From: Streptomyces sp. NBC_01445
GTDB lineage: Bacteria; Actinomycetota; Actinomycetes; Streptomycetales; Streptomycetaceae
NCBI RefSeq assembly: GCF_035918235.1
Contig: NZ_CP109485.1
Span: 3,782,001-3,846,000, forward strand
Direction of reading: 5' to 3'
DNA: 64,000 bases
Below the pieces are notes generated by a model. That model made no database searches. It saw only the letters and a list, made by a program, of their open reading frames with translations, and was not told the DNA's origin. Below are positions 40,884 to 49,460 of the stretch, one piece after another (position 1 is the first letter of the stretch; each line of letters starts with the position of its first letter). Position numbers and translations under genes: made by a program.

Positions 40884-42076
40884 CGACGACCGTGACCGCT
40901 CCGGCCCGTGTGCCCCCGGCCCGTGCGGCCGCCCGGCTGCGCCACGCCCTGTGGTGGCTCGTCCTCACGCTCACCGGCGGTGTGGAGCGCAGGGGCCGGC
41001 TCCCGCGCGGCGGCTGTGTCGTGGTCGCCAACCACAGTTCGCACGCCGACACCGCCGCGCTGCTCGCCGCGCTCGACGCGTCGCACGCACCGGCGATCGG
41101 TGCGGCGGCCGACTACTGGTTCGCCTCGCCCTGGCGCAGCCGGATCTGCAGCCGCCTCGCCGCCGGGTTCCCGGTGCGGCGCTCGGGCGGGGGCATGGAC
41201 GACCTGCTCGGTATGGCGGACACGCTGCGCGCGGGCCACGCCGTCGTCCTCTTCCCCGAGGGCACGCGCGCGCGTGCGGGTGAGCTGGGGTCGTTCCACC
41301 GAGGCGCGCTGGTCCTGGCGGAGCACGCGCGCGTGCCGGTGGTGCCGGTCGGTATCGCGGGCACGGACCGGCTCCTGCCCAAGCACGGCAGGCTGCGCCC
41401 GTCCCTGGTCCGGGTGCGGATCGGCGAACCGCTCCCGTACACGGCGACACCGGAGGAGGCCCGAAAGGCGGTCGCGGCGCTGCACGACCGTACGGTCGCG
41501 GAGCCGCTGCGGGACTCCCGCGTCCGCAAGGTCCTGGCCCGCGTGATCAGCGCGCGGCTCGGGCTGCTCCTGGCCTTCGCCTGGGCGTGCGCGGAGGCGC
41601 TGAGCTGGCCGCTGATGCCGGAGCTGTTCCTCGCGGTGGCGTGCGTGGCGGTGCCGCGCCGGGCCCTGAAGCTGTCCGTCACGGCGCTCGCGGGCAGCCT
41701 CGCCGGCGGCCTGCTCGCGCTCCAACTGGCGTCCGCGGGCGTCTCGTTGCCCGCCCCCCTGACGACGGACCGGATGCGGGCGGAGGTCCGTCACGAACTG
41801 TCCGCCGAGGGCGCGTCGGCGGTACGCCATCAGCCCTGGAACGGCATCCCGTTCAAGGTCTACGCGAAGGAGGCGGGCCGCGCGGACGTCCCCGTCACGC
41901 ACTGGCTGACCGAGTCGGCACGCGCGCGCGGCGCCCGCACACTCACGGTGGGCCTTGCGTTCGGCGCCTTCGGTTTCCTGGTGCACCGGCTCCGCAGGCT
42001 CTACGGGCTCTACCTGGGCCTGCTGTGCGTCGGCTTCGCGGCCGGTCTCTCGCTCATCGTGGCGGGCTGGAGCTGA
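40880..42076 (+). CDS. PlsC-type acyltransferase fused to a membrane domain
   Basis: A 398-residue protein. Residues 1-230 are a lysophosphatidate acyltransferase domain with NHSSHAD (the HX4D motif) and FPEGTR. The remaining ~170 residues contain three to four membrane segments and PWNGIPFKVYAKEAG, which resembles the VTT/DedA-like element, a tentative match. It acylates lysophosphatidate to phosphatidate, the substrate of the preceding CdsA-like enzyme. GTG 40880 overlaps the upstream stop. The three genes thus encode acyl transfer, CDP activation and head-group transfer in one operon. Confidence 0.85.
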   Translation: MTTTVTAPARVPPARAAARLRHALWWLVLTLTGGVERRGRLPRGGCVVVANHSSHADTAALLAALDASHAPAIGAAADYWFASPWRSRICSRLAAGFPVRRSGGGMDDLLGMADTLRAGHAVVLFPEGTRARAGELGSFHRGALVLAEHARVPVVPVGIAGTDRLLPKHGRLRPSLVRVRIGEPLPYTATPEEARKAVAALHDRTVAEPLRDSRVRKVLARVISARLGLLLAFAWACAEALSWPLMPELFLAVACVAVPRRALKLSVTALAGSLAGGLLALQLASAGVSLPAPLTTDRMRAEVRHELSAEGASAVRHQPWNGIPFKVYAKEAGRADVPVTHWLTESARARGARTLTVGLAFGAFGFLVHRLRRLYGLYLGLLCVGFAAGLSLIVAGWS

Positions 42077-42160
42077 CGAGGGCCGTCACAGAGGGGCGCG
42101 GGCCTTCGGACCGGGCGATCCTCGCCGCGTTCCCGACCCCGTTCACGTACCTTCGAGATC

Positions 42161-43063
42161 ATGAATTTACCTCCCTCCCGCAGGACCCTCCTCGGCGCCG
42201 CCGCCCTGGCGCCCGTCCTTCTCTCCGTGCCCGGCACCGCGAGCGCGGCGCCCTCCCCCGACACCGGCGGTGACGCCCGGCGCCGGCTGCGCGAGCTGGA
42301 GGCGGGCTACCCCGGCCGCATCGGGGTGCACGCCCTGCACACCGGCACCGGCGCCGTCGTCGCCCACCGCGCGCACGAACGCTTCGCGATCGCCTCGACG
42401 TTCAAGGTGCTTGCCGCCTCGGCGATCCTGCACAGGGCGCGCGAGCAGGAGCCCGGACTGCTCGACGTACTGATCCGCTACGGACGCGACGACCTCGTGG
42501 CCGCCTCGCCCCGCACCGAAATGCACCTCGAAACCGGCATGACGGTACGGGAGTTGTGCGACGCCGCCATCACGTACAGCGACAACACCGCGGCCAATCT
42601 GCTGATGCGCCGGATCGGCGGCCCCGCCGGCGTCACCGCGTTCGCCCGCTCGCTCGGCGACTCCGTGACCCGGCTCGACCGGTGGGAGACCGACCTCAAC
42701 ACGAACATCCCCGGCGACCGGCGGGACACCACGACGCCCGCCGCCATGACCGCGGACCTGCGCGCGCTGGTCCTCGGTGACGCCCTCCACCCGCTCGACC
42801 GCGGCCAGTTGACACGGTGGCTGGTGGAGAACACCACCGGCGACAAGCGGATCCGCGCGGGGCTCCCCCCGGGCTGGCGGGTCGGGGACAAGACCGGGTC
42901 CCCTGCCTACGGCGGAGTCAACGACGTGGCCGTGGCCTGGCCGCCGGGCGGCGGGGCTCCCCTGGTCATCTCCGTGTACACGACCCGGCTCGACGCGGAC
43001 ACCCCGGGCGAGGACCGGATCGCCGCCGACATCACCCGCATCGCCGTGGACGCACTGATCTGA
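42161..43063 (+). CDS. bla: Secreted class A beta-lactamase with a TTA codon
   Basis: A 300-residue class A serine beta-lactamase with every active-site motif: Ser79-Thr-Phe-Lys82, Ser140-Asp-Asn142, Glu176 in RWETDLN and Lys244-Thr-Gly-Ser247. The N-terminus is a twin-arginine signal (PSRRTLLGAAALAPVLL) with cleavage near TASAA. Codon 3 is TTA (42167-42169), the rare Leu codon that needs the bldA tRNA; it is the only in-frame TTA I found in the window. The gene stands alone between the phospholipid operon and pruA. The ribosome site is weak (GAG 4 bases before ATG). Confidence 0.93.
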   Translation: MNLPPSRRTLLGAAALAPVLLSVPGTASAAPSPDTGGDARRRLRELEAGYPGRIGVHALHTGTGAVVAHRAHERFAIASTFKVLAASAILHRAREQEPGLLDVLIRYGRDDLVAASPRTEMHLETGMTVRELCDAAITYSDNTAANLLMRRIGGPAGVTAFARSLGDSVTRLDRWETDLNTNIPGDRRDTTTPAAMTADLRALVLGDALHPLDRGQLTRWLVENTTGDKRIRAGLPPGWRVGDKTGSPAYGGVNDVAVAWPPGGGAPLVISVYTTRLDADTPGEDRIAADITRIAVDALI

Positions 43064-43077
43064 CCCCGGACACGACA

Positions 43078-43114
43078 CCGCCTCCGACCGGGGTGGGGCC
43101 CTGGTCGGAGGCGG
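43078..43114. terminator. Bidirectional terminator between bla and pruA
   Basis: A 12-bp stem (CCGCCTCCGACC and GGTCGGAGGCGG) with a 13-base loop lies between the convergent bla and pruA genes. Confidence 0.75.
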
Positions 43115-43147
43115 GGTTCAGAGGGGCGTCGAAACGCCGGGTGGGGG

Positions 43148-44779
43148 TCAGCCCATGTGCGGGTAGCCGTACTCGGTCGGCGGTACCAGCGTCTCCTTGA
43201 TGGCGCGGGTCAGGGTCCAGCGCTGCAGGTTCTGCGGGGCGCCGGCCTTGTCGTTGGTGCCGGAGGCGCGGCCGCCGCCGAAGGGCTGCTGGCCGACGAC
43301 GGCGCCGGTCGACTTGTCGTTGATGTAGAAGTTGCCCGCGGCGTAGCGGAGCTTGTCCATCGTGTGCGCGGCGGCGGCGCGGTCGTTCGAGATGACCGCA
43401 CCCGTCAGGGCGTAGTCCGAGGCGGACTCCATCTGGTCCAGCATCTCGTCGTACTTGGCGTCGTCGTAGACGTGCACCGCGAGGATCGGGCCGAAGTACT
43501 CGGTCGTGAAGACCTCGTTCGCCGGGTCGCTGCACACGATGACGGTCGGGCGGACGAAGTAGCCGACCGAGTCGTCGTACTCGCCGCCGGCGATGACCGT
43601 GCAGGTCGGGTCCGACTTGGCGCGGTCGATGGCCGCCTTGTTCTTGGCGAAGGAGCGCTCGTCGATGACGGCACCGATGAAGTTCGTCAGGTCGGTGACG
43701 TCACCCATCTTGATGCCGTCGACCTCGGCCGCGAACTCCTCCTTGAAGCCGTCGTTCCAGATGGAGGCCGGAACGTAGGCGCGCGAGGACGCGGAGCACT
43801 TCTGGCCCTGGTACTCGAAGGAACCGCGGGTCAGGGCCGTCTTGAGGACGGCGCGGTCGGCGCTCGGGTGGGCGACGACGAAGTCCTTGCCACCGGTCTC
43901 ACCGACGAGCCGCGGGTAGGTGCGGTACTTGTCGATGTTCGTGCCGACCGTCTTCCACAGGTGCTGGAAGGTCTTGGTCGAGCCGGTGAAGTGGATGCCG
44001 GCCAGGTCGCGGTGGTTCAGGGCGACCTCGGAGACCGCGATGCCGTCACCGGTGACGAGGTTGATGACGCCCTTGGGCAGACCGGCCTCCTCCAGGAGCT
44101 GCATGAGCAGCACGGCGGCGTGGGTCTGCGTCGGGGACGGCTTCCAGACCACCACGTTGCCCATGAGGGCGGGAGCGGTGGGGAGGTTGCCGGCGATGGC
44201 GGTGAAGTTGAACGGCGTGATCGCGTAGACGAAGCCCTCGAGCGGGCGGTGGTCCATGCGGTTCCACACGCCGGTGGAGTTCGCCGGGGGCTGCTCGGCG
44301 AGGATGTTGCGGGCGTAGTGCACGTTGAAGCGCCAGAAGTCGACGAGCTCACAGGGCGTGTCGATCTCGGCCTGCTGCGCGGTCTTCGACTGGCCGAGCA
44401 TCGTGGAGGCGGCGAGCGTCTCGCGCCACGTCGTGGAGAGCAGCTCGGCGGCGCGCAGGATGATCGCGGCGCGGTCGTCGAAGGACATCGCGCGCCAGGC
44501 CGGGGCGGCGGCGAGCGCGGCGTCGATCGCGTCCTGCGCGTCCGCCTGCGTGGCACCGCGGCCCGTACCGATGACGGCCTGGTGGTTGTGCGGCTGGACG
44601 ACGGTGAACTCGTCGCCGCCACCGAGGCGCTTGACTCCGCCGATGGTCATCGACAGCTCGATCGGGTTCTCGGCCAGCTCCTTGAGCTTGACCTCGAGGC
44701 GCGCCCGCTCCGGGGAGCCGGGGGCGTAGCCGTGCACCGGCTCGTTGACGGGAGCGGGGACCTGGGTTACAGCGTCCAT
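43148..44779 (-). CDS. pruA: L-glutamate gamma-semialdehyde (1-pyrroline-5-carboxylate) dehydrogenase
   Basis: A 543-residue aldehyde dehydrogenase of the P5C type. The catalytic Cys lies in FEYQGQKCSASSRAY, the general-base Glu in LVGETGGKDF, and AITPFNFTAIAGNLP is the family signature near the NAD site. It oxidises glutamate semialdehyde to glutamate, the second step of proline catabolism. It follows putA by 32 bases with AAAGGAG in the gap, so both are one operon. ATG 44779 is chosen because the family's N-terminus (MDAVTQVPAPVNEPVHGYAPGS) starts there. Confidence 0.94.
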   Translation of the reverse strand: MDAVTQVPAPVNEPVHGYAPGSPERARLEVKLKELAENPIELSMTIGGVKRLGGGDEFTVVQPHNHQAVIGTGRGATQADAQDAIDAALAAAPAWRAMSFDDRAAIILRAAELLSTTWRETLAASTMLGQSKTAQQAEIDTPCELVDFWRFNVHYARNILAEQPPANSTGVWNRMDHRPLEGFVYAITPFNFTAIAGNLPTAPALMGNVVVWKPSPTQTHAAVLLMQLLEEAGLPKGVINLVTGDGIAVSEVALNHRDLAGIHFTGSTKTFQHLWKTVGTNIDKYRTYPRLVGETGGKDFVVAHPSADRAVLKTALTRGSFEYQGQKCSASSRAYVPASIWNDGFKEEFAAEVDGIKMGDVTDLTNFIGAVIDERSFAKNKAAIDRAKSDPTCTVIAGGEYDDSVGYFVRPTVIVCSDPANEVFTTEYFGPILAVHVYDDAKYDEMLDQMESASDYALTGAVISNDRAAAAHTMDKLRYAAGNFYINDKSTGAVVGQQPFGGGRASGTNDKAGAPQNLQRWTLTRAIKETLVPPTEYGYPHMG

Positions 44780-44811
44780 GAGTCTCTGAACTCCTTTGAG
44801 AGGGGTGGGGC

Positions 44812-45738
44812 TCAGCCCTTGGTGAGGATGGAGCGGGCGAAGAAGAGCAGGTTGGCGGGCTTCTCCGCGAGGCGGCGCATGAAGTAGCCGTACCAGTCGG
44901 TGCCGTACGCGGTGTAGACGCGCATCCGGTGGCCCTCGGCGGCGAGACGGACGTGCTCGTCGCTGCGGATCCCGTACAGCATCTGGAACTCGTACTCGTC
45001 CAGCTTGCGCCCGGCGCGGCGGGCGAGCTCCTGGCTGATGGAGATGAGGCGCGGGTCGTGGGACCCGATCATCGGGTACCCGTCGCCCTCCATCAGAATC
45101 TTCAGGATGCGGACGTACGCCTTGTCGATCTCGGCCTTGTCCTGGTACGCGACAGAGGCGGGCTCCTTGTAGGCGCCCTTCACGATGCGTACGCGGCTGC
45201 CGGCGGCAGCGAGGCGGGTGGCGTCGTCCTCGGTGCGGAAGAGGTAGGCCTGGATGACGCATCCGGTCTGCGGGAAGTCCTTCCGCAGCTCCTCGTGGAT
45301 GGCGAACATCGAGTCGAGGGTGGTGTGGTCCTCGGCGTCCAGGGTGACCGTGGTGCCGATCGCGGCGGCGGCCTCGACCACCGGGCGGACGTTGGCGAGG
45401 GCCAGCTCGTGGCCGCCGTCCAGCGCCTGGCCGAACATCGACAGCTTGACGGACATCTCGGCCTTGGTGCCGAGGCCCAGGTCCTTGAGGTGCGCGATCA
45501 GCTCGAGGTAGGCGTCGCGCGCGGCGGCGGCCTGCTCGGGGGTCGTGATGTCCTCGCCGACCACGTCGAGGGTGACCTCGAGGCCCTTGCCACAGGCGTC
45601 CACGACGATCGGCACGACGTCGTCGACGCTCTCACCGGCGATGAACCGGTCGACGACCTGCTTCGTGCCGGGGGCTGCCGAGATGAAACGGCGCATCTTG
45701 TCGCTGCGTGACGCGGCGAGAATCACGGGACCCAGCAC
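44812..45738 (-). CDS. putA: Proline dehydrogenase (monofunctional)
   Basis: A 308-residue FAD-dependent proline dehydrogenase, the short actinobacterial form without the P5C dehydrogenase domain. KGAYKEPASVAYQ, IGSHDPRLI and LDEYEFQMLYGIRSD carry FAD- and proline-binding residues. It oxidises proline to pyrroline-5-carboxylate and passes electrons to the membrane quinone pool. GTG 45738 (VLGPVILAASRSDKMRR) has GGAGG 7 bases upstream; longer frames lack a ribosome site. It is divergent from a PucR-type regulator. Confidence 0.93.
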   Translation of the reverse strand: MLGPVILAASRSDKMRRFISAAPGTKQVVDRFIAGESVDDVVPIVVDACGKGLEVTLDVVGEDITTPEQAAAARDAYLELIAHLKDLGLGTKAEMSVKLSMFGQALDGGHELALANVRPVVEAAAAIGTTVTLDAEDHTTLDSMFAIHEELRKDFPQTGCVIQAYLFRTEDDATRLAAAGSRVRIVKGAYKEPASVAYQDKAEIDKAYVRILKILMEGDGYPMIGSHDPRLISISQELARRAGRKLDEYEFQMLYGIRSDEHVRLAAEGHRMRVYTAYGTDWYGYFMRRLAEKPANLLFFARSILTKG

Positions 45739-45894
45739 GGGCCACCTCCACGGGGAGAGTACGAACGAGTGGCCGTATCGGCGTAAACGAACTGAATCGC
45801 AACAGACCGGTACGGCACGGAGAACCACCGTGAAATCTAAGGATCCCTCCGAGCGTGTGCCATCGACAGCTGTCACGCATCTGTGGCCACCACC

Positions 45895-45910
45895 TCAGAC
45901 ATTTGTCTGA
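45895..45910. promoter_or_regulatory. Palindrome between putA and its divergent regulator
   Basis: TCAGACATTTGTCTGA has perfect 7-base arms around TT. It lies 32 bases before the PucR-type gene and 157 bases before putA, a good place for autoregulation or activation of proline catabolism. Confidence 0.5.
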
Positions 45911-45941
45911 AGAGTGCGGTGGGGTGCGCGAGAATGGCGGG

Positions 45942-47102
45942 GTGAAGGGCGACTACCAGGAACTGGTCGACGAGATCTCCGCGCTGCTCAGCGCCCCCGC
46001 GACGCTGGAGAACCGGGATTTCGGGCTGATCGCGTTCGGCGCGCAAGACAGCGACAGCGAATTCGACGAATCGACGCTGGACCCCGTACGCACCCGCTCG
46101 ATCCTGACCCGCCGCTCCACCGCGGCGGTGCGCACCTGGTTCGAGGGCTTCGGCATCGCCCGCGCCACCGGCCCCGTCCGCATCCCGCCGACCCCGGAGG
46201 CCGGGGTCTACCGGGGCCGCATCTGCCTTCCCGTACGCCATCGGGGTGTCGTCCTCGGCTACGTGTGGCTGATCGACGACGATCCGGGGCCGACCGAGCA
46301 GCAGCTGACCGCCGCGATGGAGGTGGCGGGCCGCATCGGCGCGCTGCTCGCGGACGAGGCGCAGGCGGGCGCCGACCTGACCCGCGAGTTCCGCGAGGTC
46401 CTCACAGCCGAGCGCGGCTGGCAGCGGGACATGGCGGTGGCGGCCCTGCGCACGGCGCTCGGGTCGCGCGCGGACGGGCTGCACGCGGTGGTGTGCGTCG
46501 CGCCGTGGCCGTCGGCGGACCCGGACGACGCGCCTTCTTTCCGTACGATCCCCGCGGCCGACGCCCTGTGCACGGTGCCCTGGGGTGCGGCCGGGCAGGC
46601 CCTGGCCCTCCTGGTGCGGCTGCGGTCGGCGGACGCGCTCGGGCCGGCCTTGGCGGCGGCGGCGAAGCTGCGGGAGCGCGCCGGTACGGCGGTCGTCGCG
46701 GCGGGGTTCGCGGGCGCGCGGCGTGAGCTGGGCGACCTGGGCGCCGCCTGGCAGGAGGCCACGGCCGCGGCGCGCGCGGCACTCGCCGAGCCGCGTCTCG
46801 GCCCGGACGCGCACTGGGCGGCGATCGGCCCCTACCGACTGCTCACCGCACTGCCCCCGGACACGGCGCACGACCCGGTCCTGGCCCCGCTCCTGCTGCC
46901 CGCGAACCGCCAACTGGCCCGCACTACCGAGGTGTTCCTCGACTGTGCGGGCCAGGCCGGCCGCACGGCGGCGGAGCTGGGCATCCACCGCCAGACCCTC
47001 TACTACCGCCTGTCCCGCGTGGAGCAGCTCACCGGCCTCGACCTGGACGACGGCGAGGACCGGCTGCTGTTGCACATGGGACTGAAGGCGTCACGCCTGT
47101 GA
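45942..47102 (+). CDS. PucR-family regulator of proline catabolism (PutR-like)
   Basis: A 386-residue regulator with an N-terminal sensory region, a degenerate GGDEF-like middle part and a C-terminal PucR-type helix-turn-helix ([21 protein letters not shown]). It is divergent from putA-pruA, and PucR members of this type activate proline utilisation in Streptomyces, so this is its likely target. GTG 45942 is chosen; an upstream GTG at 45924 is possible. Its 3' end overlaps the convergent TetR gene by 12 bases. Confidence 0.85.
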   Translation: MKGDYQELVDEISALLSAPATLENRDFGLIAFGAQDSDSEFDESTLDPVRTRSILTRRSTAAVRTWFEGFGIARATGPVRIPPTPEAGVYRGRICLPVRHRGVVLGYVWLIDDDPGPTEQQLTAAMEVAGRIGALLADEAQAGADLTREFREVLTAERGWQRDMAVAALRTALGSRADGLHAVVCVAPWPSADPDDAPSFRTIPAADALCTVPWGAAGQALALLVRLRSADALGPALAAAAKLRERAGTAVVAAGFAGARRELGDLGAAWQEATAAARAALAEPRLGPDAHWAAIGPYRLLTALPPDTAHDPVLAPLLLPANRQLARTTEVFLDCAGQAGRTAAELGIHRQTLYYRLSRVEQLTGLDLDDGEDRLLLHMGLKASRL

Positions 47103-47672
47103 CGCGCGCATCGCGTCCAGCAACAGCCGCAAGCCCTCGGTGAGTTCGTCGGCACTGGGCGAGTAGTCCGCGTCGAAGGTGTGCTGGGCGACGAGCCCGA
47201 GGACCAGTACCGAGAAGAGCTTCCCGAGTGTGTGCACGCTCGGATCGTCGACCGGCGGCTCCTCCCCCATGACCATGCCGATGAATCCGCGCCCAGCCTC
47301 GTGCTGAGCCTGCGCCAGCTGCTCGTGCACGACCGGCATCTTGTCGCCCATCGTCACGAGCTCGATGCTCAGGTGCCAGATCGCCCCGGGCTTTCCGAGG
47401 CTGTCGGTGATCCCGGCCATCACGGCCCGGAACCGCTCCAACGAGCCGGGCGCACCCGGCAGTTCGCCCACCGCGCTCCAGTCGTCCGAGGCCCCTTCGG
47501 CCAGCGCCACGTACGCCTGCGCGAGCAGCGCGTCCTTCGAGCCGTAGTGGTAGCCGATCGAGGCCAGGTTGGTCCCCGACTCCTTGACGATGTCGCGCGC
47601 CGTCGTGCGCACGAACCCCTTCTCCAGAAGGCAGCGCTTGGCGCCTTCGAGCAGATCCTCGCGATGTCCCAT
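47091..47672 (-). CDS. TetR-family repressor next to an efflux pump
   Basis: A 193-residue regulator: helix-turn-helix [19 protein letters not shown] and [16 protein letters not shown], then a ligand-binding domain ending [12 protein letters not shown]. It is divergent from an MFS drug exporter with 96 bases between starts, the usual arrangement of a TetR repressor and its target pump. The spacer has several TATACA/ATACAG-like repeats, but I could not define one clear operator. ATG 47672 (MGHREDLL) is preferred; ATG 47697 is possible. Confidence 0.86.
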   Translation of the reverse strand: MGHREDLLEGAKRCLLEKGFVRTTARDIVKESGTNLASIGYHYGSKDALLAQAYVALAEGASDDWSAVGELPGAPGSLERFRAVMAGITDSLGKPGAIWHLSIELVTMGDKMPVVHEQLAQAQHEAGRGFIGMVMGEEPPVDDPSVHTLGKLFSVLVLGLVAQHTFDADYSPSADELTEGLRLLLDAMRASQA

Positions 47673-47768
47673 GGCGCCACCGTACCCCTGATTCATACAG
47701 CCGTCCCATACAGTCGTTCTATACATGCGTACTAGACAAGCGTTTAAGACGTCCGTACAGTCCTCCTC

Positions 47769-49310
47769 ATGACGAACTCACCGAGCACCAACTCCCGTGC
47801 GGGGCGCCGTGAATGGACGGCACTCGCGGTCCTGATGCTTCCGCTGCTCCTCGTCTCGATGGACGTCTCTGTCCTCTACTTCGCGATCCCCTCCATCAGC
47901 GCGGACCTCGAGCCGACCGGCACCCAGCAGCTGTGGATCTTCGACATCTACGCGTTCGTGCTCGCCGGCCTGCTGATGACGATGGGTTCCCTCGGCGACC
48001 GCATCGGCCGCCGCAAGCTCCTGATGATCGGCGCCACCGCCTTCGGCGCCGCCTCCGTCTGCGCGGCCTACGCGAACAGCGCGGAGATGCTCATCGCGGC
48101 CCGCGCGCTCCTCGGCATCGGCGGCGCGACCCTGATGCCCACGACGATGGCGCTGGTCCGCAACATGTTCCGCGACGACAAGCAGCGCGCGACGGCCATC
48201 GGTATCTGGTCCGGCGTCATGACCGGCGGCATCGCGCTCGGCTCGGTGATGAGCGGCATCCTCGTCGAACACTTCTGGTGGGGCTCGGTCTTCCTCGTCA
48301 ACCTGCCGGCGATGGCCCTGCTCCTGCTGCTCGCCCCGGTCCTGCTCCCCGAGTTCAAGGACCCGGAGCCGGGCCGCTTCGACTTCCTGAGCGTCCCGCT
48401 GTCGATGGCCGCGGTGCTCCCCCTCGTCTACGGCATCAAGGAGATCCCCTCCGAGGGCTTCGAGCCGCTCTACGTCGCCTCGATCGTGGTGGGCCTCGTC
48501 TTCGCCGCCCTGTTCGTACGCCGCCAGCGCACCGTCGAGTCACCGATGATCTCGCCGGCCCTCTTCCGGGGCCGCGGCTTCGGCCCCGCCGTCACCCTCA
48601 ACCTCATCTCGGCCTTCGCGATGATGGGTTCGGCGTACTTCACCACGCAGTACCTCCAGGCGGTCCTCGGCAAGAGCGCGCTCGAAGCGGCGCTGTGGGC
48701 GCTCGCGCCGACCGTCTTCATCGGCTTCGCCGCCCCCCTCGCGACGGTCCTCGTGCAGCGGGGCGTGCACCGCGGGTCCGTCGTCACCGTCGGCTTCCTG
48801 ACCAGCGCCTGCGGCTACGGCCTCCTGACGCTGACCGGCACGGACTCCCTGTGGACCGCCCTGGCCGGCGCGGGTGTACTCGCCTCCGGCGCGGTGATCG
48901 TGGGCTCCCAGCTCACGGACCTGGCGCTCGGCGCGGCCCCGGCGGAGAAGGCGGGCGCGGCGTCGTCCCTCCTCGAGACGGGCCAGGAGTTCGGCGGCGC
49001 CCTCGGCATGGCCGTCCTGGGCTCGATCGGTACGGCGGTCTACCGCCACGAGATCGGCGACGCGCCGGCCGAGGCGAAGGAGACACTGGGCGGAGCGCTC
49101 GCGGTGGCGCAGCACCTGCCGGACCGGGCGGGCGACGCGCTCCTCGCGTCGGCCCGGGAGGCGTTCACGAGCGGCATGCACATCGCCGCGGTGGCGGGCG
49201 GGGTGGTCCTGCTGGGGGCGGCGGTACTGGCCCTGCGCGGCCTTCGCGGGGTGGCTGCGCCGCAGCAGGAAGACCAGCGGGAGCCGGAGCCGGCGGAGGC
49301 AACGGCCTGA
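47769..49310 (+). CDS. MFS drug exporter, DHA2 (EmrB/QacA) type
   Basis: A 513-residue major facilitator with about 14 segments. The loop motif GDRIGRRKLL after segment 2 and the segment-5 pattern GIWSGVMTGGIALGSVMSG place it in the DHA2 proton-antiport drug-export group. It exports hydrophobic or cationic toxic compounds; the substrate is unknown. The C-terminus ends in a charged Glu/Pro tail. The divergent TetR gene probably represses it. A 17-bp terminator follows. Confidence 0.88.
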   Translation: MTNSPSTNSRAGRREWTALAVLMLPLLLVSMDVSVLYFAIPSISADLEPTGTQQLWIFDIYAFVLAGLLMTMGSLGDRIGRRKLLMIGATAFGAASVCAAYANSAEMLIAARALLGIGGATLMPTTMALVRNMFRDDKQRATAIGIWSGVMTGGIALGSVMSGILVEHFWWGSVFLVNLPAMALLLLLAPVLLPEFKDPEPGRFDFLSVPLSMAAVLPLVYGIKEIPSEGFEPLYVASIVVGLVFAALFVRRQRTVESPMISPALFRGRGFGPAVTLNLISAFAMMGSAYFTTQYLQAVLGKSALEAALWALAPTVFIGFAAPLATVLVQRGVHRGSVVTVGFLTSACGYGLLTLTGTDSLWTALAGAGVLASGAVIVGSQLTDLALGAAPAEKAGAASSLLETGQEFGGALGMAVLGSIGTAVYRHEIGDAPAEAKETLGGALAVAQHLPDRAGDALLASAREAFTSGMHIAAVAGGVVLLGAAVLALRGLRGVAAPQQEDQREPEPAEATA

Positions 49311-49332
49311 CCCCGATGTCCTCGACGAAAGA

Positions 49333-49369
49333 AACGCCGGACGGGCTGAGATTCAGCCCGTCCGGCGTT
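49333..49369 (+). terminator. Terminator after the MFS exporter
   Basis: A perfect 17-bp stem (AACGCCGGACGGGCTGA, GAT loop, and its complement) starts 22 bases after the stop. Confidence 0.85.
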
Positions 49370-49401
49370 CGAGGACATTCGGGAAGGCGCGGGTCGGGGG
49401 A

Positions 49402-49444
49402 GAAAAAAGAAGGGCCCGAGCCCCCACACGGGTGACTCGGGCCC
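49402..49444 (-). terminator. Terminator after serA
   Basis: GGGCCCGAG and CTCGGGCCC form a 9-bp stem; on the minus strand it is followed by UUCUUUUUU. It lies 16 bases past the serA stop. Confidence 0.85.
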
Positions 49445-49460
49445 CACCACGTACCAAGAA

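Noticed and set aside
47673..47768. TetR operator between the TetR gene and the MFS exporter
   Set aside because: Several TATACA-like repeats and a TCTA/TAGA pair occur, but no arrangement gives arms longer than 4 bases.
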